Assembly: GCA_916700875.1 (NCBI GenBank)
Contig: CAKAKS010000183.1
Coordinates: 35,725 to 99,724 of the forward strand
Length of the DNA stretch: 64,000 nucleotides
Direction of reading: 5' to 3'
From: Sebastes aleutianus
Lineage: Eukaryota > Chordata > Actinopteri > Perciformes > Sebastidae
Below the pieces are notes generated by a model. The model was given only the letters and a program-made list of their open reading frames with translations. It made no database searches and had not been told where the DNA came from. This document shows positions 1-11,087 of the stretch, in pieces. The position numbers and the translations under genes are program-made. The first letter of the stretch is position 1. The number at the start of each line of letters is the position of its first letter.

Positions 1-55
1 AATATCTACCAACAGTTGTGAATGTGGATCAGTCTGGTTTTTTTGCATCATTCAG

Positions 56-3000
56 CGAGCACTCTGTCACTGGGTCTCCAAAGTGGCGTCCTGTTAGCGG
101 TGCCCATCCCACAGGAGCATGCAGCCGCCGGCCAGCTGATAGAGGAAGCCATACAGGCTGCAGTAACAGAGGCCAGGTACAGGAAGTCTCTGTGGCTAGT
201 TATCTGTTGTACTTTTACTTCGAGATACTAGTTCAGTTACATCAGAGGAACATTTTTGTCTGGATCTCTTTATGATCATGACAAAGTGAGTTAAAAGGAC
301 CGTTTATCTCACTTTCTGTTCTCCTTTTTTTATTTACTCAGTGCTAAAGGTATAACAGGAAGAGATGTGACGCCCTTCATTCTTCAAAAGGTCAATGAGC
401 TGACTGAGGGGAAGTCCCTTCAGGCCAGTATCCTTCTGAGAATCTGAATCATCGAACAGAGAACATGATCATATCAAATTCTATGGAAAGGAAAGGGCAC
501 AAAAAACATTGAAAAAAGTTGTTTTCTCATAGGCCAGACAATGTTACAGTGCAGTACATTACAACTAAAATGTCCTGAACCTGTTATGTTCTCAGACATT
601 GCTCTCATTCATAACAATGCTAAAGTCGGCAGTCAGATAGCCTGCGCACTGTCAAAACAAATGACCGAGAGAAAGACTCATCATCGTGGAAAACACTCAT
701 CAGACTCAGATATTGTGAGTATAAACACATATGATGGACTTGTTTAGTCAAATATTATTGGCACAATACAGTACCCACAATGCTGTTCTTTTACAGGTTG
801 TCATAGGGGGAATAAATGTTGATTTTATTGCTAAAGGAAAGACGAAAACACTTCAAGTAAGTTTGATTTATACTACTACTGCAGATCATGTAAGGTCATA
901 TTACTGTAAGTTACTTCTGAGAAAACTTGTTGTCTCTTTCAGTTTGGACAGACGAACCCAGGAAGTGTCTTTCAGTCGTTCGGTGGTGTAGGCCGGAACA
1001 TCGCTGGTGGGTTTTTTATCTGATTATGTACATGCTCATGTTTTCATCAGTACTTCTGATTCTCTCACACGCACTTGTTTGGTACTTTCCCTCCAGACTC
1101 TCTGAGCCGATTAGGCCGTAGACCTCTGTTCATCTCAGCTACTGGAGCTGATTCAAACAGTGAAGCAGTGTTCAACTACTGTACACATATGGTATGTGAT
1201 CATAAACGGTTGTTTATTACTAAGCATGATTATAATCCCTTTTAGAAGTAAATATGCAAATGATGACTTTCTTATTTCTCTTAGAACACAAGTGGTGTGG
1301 TCAGGCTAGAAGAGCAAAGCACAGCGACATACTGCGCCGTTATCACTGAGAGTGGCGATCTGAGTCTAGGATTGGGAGACATGGACGTTCATCAGCAGAT
1401 CACAGAGCAGTATGTAAGTGTTACTGACAAAGTCATTCATTTCTAGCACGACGAGCCCAGGATTTGTGTTCCAATACTATATTCACTATTTAAAGTTATA
1501 GTCCTTAAAGGAACAGTGTGTAACATTTCAGGCCATCTGACTTCCATTGCTTCTAAAGAAGTGTTATTATGGTAAGGATGGCCTCTGAGCGAGGGGAACA
1601 GCGTTACCATAGTTTTGCACTCTGCGACTCACGTTACCACAGTCTTGGAAAGGGAGGAGTAAGCGGAGGGGGTACTCAGTTGGTTGCAATCTGCAACCAC
1701 ACCACTAGATGCCGCCAAATCCTCCACACTGTACCTTAAAAACTTTTTGTCACATCAAACGCAAATCTTGATACTATTTATGGATGTGATTTATTCTGAT
1801 ATAGCTATTTCAATGTACACTGCATTTAACTAACCTATATATTAACACTCATTAGTGGCGGCATCCCCTATTGCGCTGGAATGGACAGGAAACTACACAT
1901 GCATGTACTAGACGAAATTCAAAAGACAGGAGCTGGCACATGCAGACATTGCAAATAATTTGTGTGCATGCTCATATGTCACATAATGACGCAGTGCCTT
2001 TATCGATCACCCCTTGTGATCATGTTCGAGGCTCAAGACAAATGGGGATCATGTTGTTAGTGTTTTAGCTCCAACACTGTCCAACAAAAAGTAAAATGCC
2101 AAAGATTTTCTAGTTGCACCTTCTCAAATGTGTATATTTGAGGTTTTTCTTTCACTTCTAAAGATACTAAACTGAATACCTTTGGGGTTTGTACTTCCGG
2201 TCTGACAAAACCAGATATTTGAAGATGTCAATTTGGGCTTTGGGAAAGCGGGATAGGCATTTTTGTATTGTTTTCTGAAATTTTATAGACCAGAAATGAT
2301 TAATCAAAAATGTAAGCCGCAGTTCATTTGATAATGAGAATAATTATTAGTTTCAGCCCTTGTTTGTTTTAAATTTTTCCTTTTTTCTATATTTGACCAT
2401 TCCTTGACATTCTTGTTGCACCTTTGAATATCTTTTTCTAGGTCTCGCAGTTTGAGAAGCAGCTTTCGTCGGCCACTCTCGTGTGTCTGGACGGAAACAT
2501 TCCCGTCTCCACCATCAACTATGTTTGTTCCATTGCCAAAAAACACAACATCAATGGTAAGCAAGGGGAGATGGTCACTATGAATGATTGTGATCAGAAG
2601 CTTTCATTGATTTTAATACAACACAATCAATGTGTGTCACAGTTTGGTATGAGCCGACGGATTCGGATAAGGCTTGTAAGCCTTTCCTGTCAGACGCCTG
2701 GAAGTCTCTGTCCTATTCATCCCCTAACCTGGCAGAGTTGTGCACCATGAACAAAACACTGGGTATCCCAACACCTGAAGGTAAACTGTATTCCTTAATG
2801 GTGCAGTGTGTAGGATTTGGCGGCATATAGTGGTCAGGTTGCAGATTGCAAACAACTGAAAATTCTCCCATGTGCCAAGCGTGTAGGAGAACTACGATGA
2901 AAAAACGTGAAAACGCAAATGGCCCTATAGAGAGCCGAAGTCCTGCCCTTTCTGGTGGACAACAATGGGACCTTACATCAGAAAAAAATAAGACAGTATG

Positions 3001-4686
3001 TTTTCATGGAGTCCGACAACATGTCGGACTCCATGAAGAGGACCCGCTCCCTATGTAGATATAAACTGCTCTTTCTAAGGCAACGAAAACACAACGATTC
3101 TTATTTTAAGGTGATTATACGCTAAAGAAAACATCGTTATTAACAGTATATTGATAGATCCCTCTAAATGCTACACACTGTTCCTTTAATGAGCATTTCG
3201 TGGTTCAACTTCTCTTTTTACTCCCTCATGCTCTCAAACACACATTCCTGCCTACAGATGTTGCAGTTAGAGTTCTTGTGAAAAATGGTGTGATTGTGAT
3301 TGAGGATGTGGTTTTGTCTTGTGGTGTGGCAGTGCTGCCAAGCTCTCTGGAGGAGGTGCTGAGTGTTGCTGTGGCTCTCTCCCGCCCCCTACTGGAGCAT
3401 CTCCACTGTCTGGTGGTGACTCTGGGGGCTGGTGGGGTCCTGGTGTGCGGTGAGCATGATGCAGGCTCGGTCAACCTGCAGCCAAGAAAACAGAGTAGGG
3501 TAAGAGCAACTTGTATTTAAACTGATAATGATGAAGATGATGATGAGTACTATGACAGTGAAAGTGAAGACGTTTATTGCACCTGTGTTTGCAGAGGAGG
3601 CAGCTTTGTGCTGCCCACTATCCAGCACTGACTGTGACAGCAGAGGAGACAATGAATGTGTCTGGAGCAGGAGATAGGTGATAACAAATTACTTGACCTA
3701 CTTTCTTTTCCCTATACTTCCCTTACAAAAAAGAAGTTTATTCAAGTATGCTATTAGTATACTTCTTTTAAACTTAAAATAAGAGAGTATACTTTCAGGG
3801 TTTTTTTTATGTACTCATCAGAGATAAACTTAACAAAACCATACTTAAGTATACTTGTCTTATACCAACAAGTACACAGAAAAGTCTATGTGTACTTGGC
3901 AAGTGTACAGAAAAGTCCAATAATACTTAGCTTATACTGAAAAGTACAAGTACATTTGGCTAAGTACTATAAGTTCACTTAAGAAAACTTACTTGCAGTA
4001 AAAACTATTAAACTAGTAGTTTACTGAGAGTATACTTTAAAGTGTACTTTCATAAACTAAAAAGTGGGCTACAAGTATATAACTAGTAAACTAACAGTAT
4101 ACCTATAAGTTCACTTGTAGTATAGTTCATATTATAGTTGCAGTACAAAATACAACTTGGATGTAAACTAGTTGTGTACTCAAAGTTTACTACTCTTACA
4201 TTAAAGTATACTTTTATAAACTAAAAAGTGGGGCAATTTAGTCCCGAGAAGTATTGAAGTAGTACACTTACAAGTATATTAGTAGTACATTGCTATTAGT
4301 ATACTTATAACATAAAGTATACTTGGGAATATACTTAAAGAATACTTAAGTTTACTTCATAAAATAAACTTGAAGTAACTTCTTTTTTATTGGCCTCTTC
4401 CTGTCCTTGTCACACTTTCTCTCACTCAATAAAATCATTGTGACTCAACAACATTCAAACAAAACAACACTCATCCCGCTCTGTCTGCAGTCTCGCAGGT
4501 GCTTTGATGGCGGGGATCCTCCAGCGGCGAGACACAGACAGCTGTGTACTGATGGGGCTCCTGGCTGCACGGTTGTCCCTGGCGTCACCGCACCCCATCG
4601 CCCACACGCTCACCTCAGACTCTGTGGATCCCATCAGAGTCCAGTCTCAGTGCTGGCCCAAACCCAGCTTCATGTGGATAGATTAA
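56..4686 (+). CDS. Bifunctional pseudouridine-5'-phosphate glycosidase / pseudouridine kinase, C-terminal part (12 exons, 5'-truncated by window edge)
   Basis: Coding exons read from sequence: 56-176, 342-427, 596-714, 797-856, 943-1006, 1097-1191, 1285-1413, 2442-2556, 2643-2780, 3258-3499, 3595-3677, 4491-4686 (stop TAA). All have AG/GT borders and the joined frame closes at 481 residues plus stop. The first three exons carry the end of a PsuG-type glycosidase, including LLAVPIPQEHAA, the GITGRDVTPF-like stretch and HNNAKVG, whose Asn probably matches an active-site Asn of bacterial PsuG. The rest is a PfkB-family sugar kinase: VIGGINVDF, FGGVGRNIA, and the catalytic NVSGAGDS near the C-terminus, where the usual leading Asp of the signature is Asn but the GAGD Asp is kept. 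By family knowledge the kinase makes pseudouridine 5'-phosphate and the glycosidase splits it into uracil and ribose 5-phosphate. The fused form is known in fungi and fish (a zebrafish homologue is, I believe, zgc:136858). The N-terminus lies outside the window. Confidence 0.92.
1505..1739 (-). mobile_element. TTAA-flanked MITE, copy A, in intron 7 of the pseudouridine gene
   Basis: The element starts TTAAAGGAACAGTGTG and ends with CACACTGTACCTTAA, so it has imperfect terminal inverted repeats next to TTAA. Its right end, reverse-complemented, matches the left end of copy B at 2795 (shared motif GGATTTGGCGGCAT, then a tract around TTGCAGATTGCAA). The two copies are therefore inverted relative to each other. 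TTAA ends suggest piggyBac-like mobilisation, which is inference only. No coding capacity. Confidence 0.75.
2170..2330. repeat. Dispersed repeat fragment in intron 7
   Basis: A stretch of the type 'gacaaaac...tttgaag...cttgggcttt...gacat...tttctgaaattttatagacca' recurs here and, diverged, at about 37228-37300 and 63440-63560. It resembles the interior of the fish MITE family whose ends read AGGGCTGCA. I see only a fragment, without ends. Confidence 0.5.
2795..3189 (+). mobile_element. TTAA-flanked MITE, copy B, in intron 9 of the pseudouridine gene
   Basis: Same family as copy A but in the opposite orientation. It starts TTAATGGTGCAGTGTG and ends ACACTGTTCCTTTAA. It contains a small internal hairpin built on TCCGACAACATGTCGGA near 3011. 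It begins 14 bases after the exon 9 donor. The region between the ends differs from copy A in length, so one copy has an internal insertion or deletion. Confidence 0.75.
3724..4391. mobile_element. MITE-like element full of AAGTATACTT palindromes, last intron of the pseudouridine gene
   Basis: Inverted ends read approximately AAAAAAGAAGTT..TTCAAGT on the left and ACTTGAAGTAACTTCTTTTTT on the right. The interior is dominated by variants of the self-complementary word AAGTATACTT and by AGTACACTT-like words in both orientations, so the whole element could fold on itself. It fills most of the 813-bp intron between the last two coding exons. Class is not determinable by eye. Confidence 0.6.
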
Positions 4687-4901
4687 AAATATTTTCTAAT
4701 AATTTTAAAGCATTACTGAAGAAATGTGTGAAGATTGTGTCTGTCGTTTTGTTTATTTGATAATTTTTAGCATCAAAATGTGTGATTGGATTCTTGAGAA
4801 ACCACCATGTGAAATAGGGACTGAGTAAATGAATGTAAGAAAAAAAAAACATTAAATCCAGATTTTATTTCATATTTCATAATGTTCTGTTATAATTGAT
4901 A

Positions 4902-4907
4902 AATAAA
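4902..4907 (+). promoter_or_regulatory. Candidate polyadenylation signal for the pseudouridine gene
   Basis: AATAAA lies 216 bases after the stop codon. A second AATAAA is at 5003-5008. Either could end the transcript; no strongly GT-rich downstream element decides between them. Confidence 0.35.
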
Positions 4908-5029
4908 TTAAACACAGTTCATTAAACTTTGCTTGAGTTCATGCTTAAAAATCCTTGTAAATAAATTATGGAACATTACAACAAGGGGTTTTGATTTCTC
5001 ATAATAAAGAAAGGCACATATTTAACAAC

Positions 5030-6160
5030 AGTGGTGGAGGAAGTACTCAAGTAGTTTTTTTTACAGTAAAATACTTTCATTACAAGTAAAAAAGTAAAAA
5101 TCCTGCATTCAAAATGTTATCATGTTGGTCAAGGTGGAGCTCATTTTAACTACTTATTGTACTGTTGTGTAGTTTAACTACTAACAATCTGACACATTTT
5201 ATAAACTAATCTTAATCTACAAAGTAAAATAGCAAGTTTATTTCTTTAGCACATTTCGTACACAGGGACAATTCAGTCTGCTTTATATTGGCTCAGTCCA
5301 TAGAGACTTGGTTTGGGAAGTGGAGGGTTGCCGGTTCAAGTCCCCGCATGGACCAAGTACTGAGTGTGAACTGGTTGCTGGAGAGATGCCAGTTTGCCTC
5401 TTGGGCACTGTCGAGGTGCCCTTGAGCAAGGCACCAAACCCCCAACTGCTCGGGGCTCCTGTCAGTGGCAGCCCCCTTGCTCTGACATCTCTCCATTAAT
5501 GCATGTGTATAGGTCCGGTGTGTGTATTTCGGGCCTGTGTGTACTATTTACTATGTAAAATAACAGAGTGAACAAATTGAATTTCCCCTCGGGGATCAAT
5601 AAATTGCCTTTCTTCTTCTCTTTCTATAAATAATCTCCTCTTAAATGCAGTAGCGTTGAAGTATAAATGACTAAATTACTATAAAATGTAAATATTTAAG
5701 CTAAGTACAAGTTCCTCAAATAAATACTCAAGTACGATACATTTTGGTATATTATTTGTGTATTATAATAAATGTGTCCTCTTAAATGCAGTAGCGTTGA
5801 AGTATAAATGACTACTATAAAATGTAAATATTTAAGTTAAGTACAAGTACCTCAAATAAATACTTTAAGTACGATCGTTTTGGTATATTATTTGTGTATT
5901 ATATTAAATGTGTCCGTGGTTGGTCCTAGCTTAAAATTGAACCAAAAACTCAATTCCCCACAATGCATCTGTCTGTCTGCGCAGCCTCAGTCGCACAGAG
6001 CACTTGCCCCACTCCCTCCTCCCTACTTTAAAATGTAAATATTTAAGTTAAATACAAGTAACTCAAATAAAAACTTAAGTACGATACATTTTGGTATATT
6101 ATTTGTGTATTATTATTCATTTCAACATTTATTTAGAACATGTAAATTCAAAAATTAAAT
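5030..6160. repeat. Degraded 'GTGGTGGA...AAGTACTCAAGTA' element, split by a SINE and internally reiterated
   Basis: The left end at about 5030 (agtggtggaggaagtactcaagta) and the right-hand block (aagtacaagtacctcaaataaatac..aagtacgat..ttttggtatattatttgtgtatta) belong to a common fish nonautonomous element. The right-hand block is repeated at about 5704-5780, 5841-5917 and 6050-6113, and again at 6630-6692. The SINE at 5289-5628 interrupts the element. A better-preserved relative is at 57370-58203. Confidence 0.6.
5289..5628 (+). mobile_element. tRNA-derived SINE
   Basis: An A-box-like GGCTCAGTCCATAGAG and a B-box-like GGTTCAAGTCCCC mark a degenerate tRNA head. A unique body follows, then a tail containing CCCTCGGGGATCAATAAA and a TTCTTCT run. 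This is the usual build of fish SINEs that borrow a LINE 3' end. No clear target-site duplication was found, probably because the host element is itself degraded. Confidence 0.75.
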
Positions 6161-6164
6161 AAAT

Positions 6165-6625
6165 ACGTAAATGCAGAAGAGTTTAGCTCTGAGAATATCT
6201 AGTGAATGTACAGGGGACGTTTGTGCAGAAATAAATGCTGCAGCTCCTCCAGACCAACAAAGGTTTTCCCAGTAACGTTGTCGTCTCTGACCGGGTGCCA
6301 GTGTCTCCCCTACGGGCGCAGTCGGGAGACAATAACGTTTCTCTTCCTGCTTCAGCCCCGGGGGCTGAGGCAGGAAAAGCCAACACTAGGATCAGCATTG
6401 ATTCATGGAGAGACCTTCGTCTGGTCAGCTAACATTACTGCCAAGCAGGTGAAATATAGAGTGATATTGTGGTTTTAGCTGACGTGTGTCGCCTCACTGT
6501 GTTGAGCGATGCTCGTTCATGTCTATTTAGAGCGAGCACAAGCGCGAGCCCGACGCTGACTTTCGTTGACTTAATGGCCACAGGTGTCGCTGTTAACAAG
6601 CATTTCTGAAAGTTACAAATAGTCC
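6165..6625 (+). repeat. Interspersed repeat fragment upstream of cnot4
   Basis: A fairly GC-rich block (ccagtgtctcccctacggg, GCCCCGGGGGCTGAGGC palindrome, ending acaaatagtccctttaa) looks like a common fish interspersed element of MITE type. It separates two copies of the promoter-like block at about 5908-6030 and 6822-6950. Family not identified. The short ORFs inside it look spurious. Confidence 0.5.
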
Positions 6626-6835
6626 CTTTAAGTACAAGTACCTCAAATAAATACTTTAACTACGATACATTTTGGTACATTATTTGTGTATTATTATTCA
6701 TTTCAAAATTTATTTCGAACACGTAGAATACAAAAAAAATAAAGAAAAAGAATGATCATACCAACAAGTGGACAGTCAGAAACAATTAGTATTTAAATAC
6801 AAAAGCATAAGAAAAAATAATTAAATGTGTCCCTG

Positions 6836-7158
6836 GTCCTAGCTTTAAAAAATCTCCTAATTAAACTCAACTTCCCACAATGCACCTGTCCGCGCTGCGC
6901 AGCCTCAGTCGCAGGCAGCACTTGCCCCGCTCCCTCCTCCCTACTTTAATGCTAGCTAAGATGGTGGTTTGAGCGTTAAATTAGTCTCCACAATAACCAA
7001 GAACAGAAAAGGGTTCATAACATCTTTATAGCCTTTTTAATAACAACAGAACAACACAGCTCCGGGTTATCTCTAGTGACCGCTTACAGACACACTGTGG
7101 CTCTGCAGTCCAGCCGCCCAGATCCTGTGAGAGGAATCAGCTAGACACGGAGACCCGG
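6836..7158 (+). promoter_or_regulatory. cnot4: Probable cnot4 promoter and noncoding first exon
   Basis: A GC-richer, non-TE stretch contains AAGATGGTGG at 6958-6967, close to the YY1 consensus AAGATGGCGG found at many TATA-less vertebrate start sites. A consensus donor follows (gacccgg|GTGAGT, exon end 7158). The first coding exon of cnot4 has its acceptor at 12263-12264 and starts with untranslated sequence, so an upstream noncoding exon is required. The exact start site cannot be read. An upstream partial copy of the block exists at 5908-6030. Confidence 0.55.
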
Positions 7159-7489
7159 GTGAGTAATGCTAACACCAGAGCTAACGAGGCTAACTGCGGC
7201 TAACGCTGGCGTCCAGGCTCAATACATAGAGGACAAGTTGTCCAGTTGGACAGTTGACAGTGTCCTCCACTTTATTACACCACCGTCCAGGTAACGTTAA
7301 CGTAATGAGAGTGATGTCAGGTGTTTATAGTGACAACAACTAGCTCCCGGTTTAGCATTAGCTTCAGTAGGCCGCGTTCAAAACCTCCGTCCGCTCTCAT
7401 GATAATGTAGCATGATGCTAGCGGTTAGCATGAAGCCAAGCTGTCAGTTTATATGTCAGGATAAAGGCGTAGTGTTGTAGTGTGTTAAA

Positions 7490-9870
7490 ATGGAAAGTTA
7501 TTAATCATCTCTGTGTGTTTATGTTTTGTGATTACATTTATAAATGCTCCTGTTTACTTGCTGTTAGTTAGAACCGGCTATTGGCGGCTAATGTCAGTTA
7601 GCACTGACGTTTAGTCAAATAGCATCTGTCATAATGTACTGATCCAGATCAGAGCAGCTAAAGTTACCAGCCTCAGCCTGGCTAAACTACAACTACTAGC
7701 TTCATTACACCACTTTATAACCAATCAGCTGGTATATGTCTGTATAAGTGAAGCAGCAACACTGTGACGCTCCTCTGTGTGTGTTAATGTTAATTCATCA
7801 GTAAAAATGATGCCAAGTATTTGTTGGCATTTTCCTGTTTTTACTGTTCACATTCAACTTTCAGGTTTTAACTAATCTGGGTTTTGTCGTGAGTTGGCCT
7901 GCTGGCAGCAGTATTGTCACGTAGAAAACCAACCAGGGCTGGCCTTTTAACAAGCAGAAGGTTTCATCTGTAAATAAATTTGTTGCATTTCCCTTTAAGG
8001 TCCATCATGATGATGTGTGTCCTATTGTCAACCCCTGAATGACACCACAACATCCACATTATCACTCTATAACATGACAGCTTTTCTTAAGATACAGGTC
8101 TTTTATTAGGCACATCTAGCTTAAACTAATGCATGAAGTCCTGCAATAACTCAAACCTTCATGGAGGTTACGATACGATAATACCATACCATACGATAAT
8201 ACCAATCCGCGGCTAATGTTAGGTAGCACTAATGTTAGTCAAATAACATCTGTCATAATGTACTGATCCAGTAGAGTCAGAGCAGCTAAAGTTACCAGCC
8301 TCAGCCTGGCTAACTACAACTACTAGCTTCATTACAAATATACATTACAAAATATCAAGTTATTAATCATCTCTGTGTGTTTAGGTGTTTCTGATTACAT
8401 CTACTAATGCTCCTGGATACTTGCTATTACTATTATAACCGGCTTCTTTTCACCAATTGGCGGCCAATGTTAGTTAGTCAAATAGCATCTGTCATAATGT
8501 ACTGATCCAGTAGACAGAGCAGCTAAAGTTACCAGCCTCAGCCTGGCTAAACTACAACTACTAGCTTCATTACACCACTTTATAACCAATCAGCTGGTAT
8601 ATGTCTGTATAAGTGAAGCAGCAACACTGTGACGCTCCTCTCTGTGTGTGTTATTTTATCAGTAAAAATGCTGCCACGTATTTGTTGGCATTTTCCTGTT
8701 TTTACTGTTCACATTCAACTTCAGGTTTTAACTAATCTGGGTTTTGTCGTGAGTTGGCCTGCTGGCAGCAGTATTGTCACGTAGAAAACCAACCAGGCTG
8801 GCCTTTTAACAAGCAGAAGGTTTCATCTGAAAATAAATTTGTTGCATTTCCCTTTAAGGTCCATCATGATGATGTGTGTCCTATTGTCAACCCCTGAATG
8901 ACACCACAACATCCACATTATCACTCTATAACATGACAGCTGTTCTTGACTAGTTTTCTAAGATACAGGTCTTTCATTAGGCACATCTATCTTAAACTAA
9001 TGCATGAAGTCCTGCAATAACTCAAACCTTCTTGGAGGTCACGATACGATAATACGATACGATAATACCAATCCGCGGCTAATGTTAGGTAGCACTAATG
9101 TTAGTCAAATAACATCTGTCATAATGTTCTGATCCAGTAGAGTCCGAGCAGCTAAAGTTACCAGCCTCAGCCTGGCTAAACTACAACTACTAGCTTCATT
9201 ACAAATATATATTACAAAATGGCAAGTTATTAATCATCTCTGTGTGTTTAGGTTTTGTGATTACATCTAATAATGCTCCTGGATACTTGCTATTACTATT
9301 ATAACCGGCTTCTTTTCACCAATTGGCGGCCAATGTGAGTTAGTCAAATAGCATCAGTCATAATGTACTGATCCAGTAGACAGAGCAGCTAAAGTTACCA
9401 GCCTCAGCCTGGCTAAACTACAACTACTAGCTTCATTACACCACTTTATAACCAATCAGCTGATGTATGTCTGTATAAGTGAAGCAACAACACTGTGACG
9501 CTCCTCTGTGTGTGTGTTAATTTATCAGTAAAATGATGCCAAGTATTTGTTGGCATTTCCCTGTTACTGTTACATTCAACTTTACTAATCTGGGTTTGTC
9601 GTGAGTTGGCCTGCTGGCAGCAGTATTGTCACATAGAAACCAACCAGGGCTGGCCTTTTAACAGCAGAAGGTTTCATCTGTAAATAAATTTGTTGCATTT
9701 CCCTTTAACGTCCATCATCATGATGACGATGTGTGTCCTACCACAACATCCGCATTATCACTCTATAACATGACAGCTGTTCTTGACTAGTTTTCTAAGG
9801 TACAGGTCTTTTATTAGGCACATCTAGCTTAAACTAATGCATGAAGTCCTGCAATAACTCAAACCTTCAT
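7490..9870. repeat. Tandem array of ~866-bp units (about 2.8 copies) in cnot4 intron 1
   Basis: The same sequence order recurs with a step of 865-866 bp. For example, AACCGGCT occurs at 7572, 8437 and 9303, and the 'taatcatctctgtgtgttta' anchor at about 7502, 8365 and 9231. Units carry the same internal landmarks (tcataatgtactgatccag, cctcagcctggcta, cctgctggcagcagtattg, cacattatcactctataac) and end in GATACGATAATAC runs. A subsegment repeats twice inside each unit. The copies are close to identical, so they are recent or homogenised. A decayed continuation is at 10180-10600. Confidence 0.85.
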
Positions 9871-10170
9871 GGAGGTTACGATATGATAATACGATACGAT
9901 GATACGATACGATAGTACACTATTGTCAGACAGGTTTGAAATTTGTTTTGCATCACGGCAGTTCCATTTGCAACATCACAAAAAGGACAAAGACAAGAAA
10001 ACAAGGATATTTACATTTAAACTTTACAGTCACAGAAGACGATATGCAGGGCCCTTCAATGTACATTTGATCTGGGATTAGGCTCCATATTTAGTTTTAG
10101 GATTGACTGGTACACAAAAGAGTGCTTTAGCCTAACCATATTAAATCGTGGAACCCTGTATCTCCGATTG
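9870..10170 (-). mobile_element. LINE-like 3' end fragment, antisense, copy 1
   Basis: Read on the minus strand this ends in GACAATA followed by a (TATCG)n-type simple tail, the usual 3' end of fish LINEs. The + strand shows GATACGATAGTACACTATTGTCAGACAG, then a unique 3' body. A nearly identical copy lies at 11088-11520. No intact reverse-transcriptase frame is present. Confidence 0.55.
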
Positions 10171-10179
10171 GATTTGTTT

Positions 10180-10610
10180 GTTGCATTTCCCTTTAACGTC
10201 CATCATGACGATGGGTGTCCTACTGTCAAGCCCTGAACGACACCACAACATCCACATTATCACTCTATAAAATGACGGCTGTTCTTGACTGTGTTTCTTA
10301 AGATACAGATCTTTTATTAGGCACATCTATCTTAAACTAATGCAGTCTAACACAATGAAGTCCTGCTGTAACTCAAACATTCATGGAGGATACAATAATA
10401 CGATACGATAATACTTTACTGTCAACCCCTGAATGACACCACAACATCTGCATTATCACCCTATAACATGACAGCTGTTTGTGACTGGTTTTCTAAGATA
10501 CAGGTCTTTTATAATGCACATCTAGCTTAAACTAATGCAGTCTTAACACAGTGAAGTCCTGCGAATAACTCAAACCTTCATGGAGGTTTTGTTTGTTTAT
10601 TTGTTTTGCA
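10180..10610. repeat. Degenerate partial copies of the intron 1 tandem unit
   Basis: The landmarks 'tccatcatgacgatg', 'cacattatcactctataa' and 'aggcacatctatcttaaactaatgcag' from the 866-bp unit occur again twice here (about 10193-10370 and 10420-10570), shortened and diverged. Confidence 0.7.
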
Positions 10611-10771
10611 CAATTTAAGACTATACAACATAACAAAAAAATAAATGAATAATATAAAGTGCAGGAAGAGGCAAAAAAACCCACTGGGTTTATCTGAAGC
10701 CTCCACCTAGAGACAAGATTAATATAAATAAATAATATGACTACATAATAGTGATAAACAATTAGGACAAG

Positions 10772-10776
<5 letters not shown>

Positions 10777-10835
<59 letters not shown>

Positions 10836-10900
10836 ACAACAATAACAATACAGTAAATATATCCAAAAAGACAAGTAAGTGTGTGTGTGTGTGTGTGTTG
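10777..10900. repeat. Microsatellites (TA)n and (GT)n in cnot4 intron 1
   Basis: An uninterrupted (TA)n run occupies about 10779-10832 and a (GT)n run about 10881-10898. Both can form non-B DNA and are probably length-polymorphic. Confidence 0.9.
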
Positions 10901-11087
10901 CGTGTAAGTGTATGTTAGTGTTTGTGAGGAGGATATTGATTTAAATATCTATAAAGACTTCTGGGCAATCGTAACCAAACAACATTGTGAGTGGGAAAAA
11001 ATATAAAACATAAAAACAGATACATGGACAACATGGGAAAAGCAATTACAAGACAGCAATTAAATGACCCTTTAAGCGACTTTAGGT

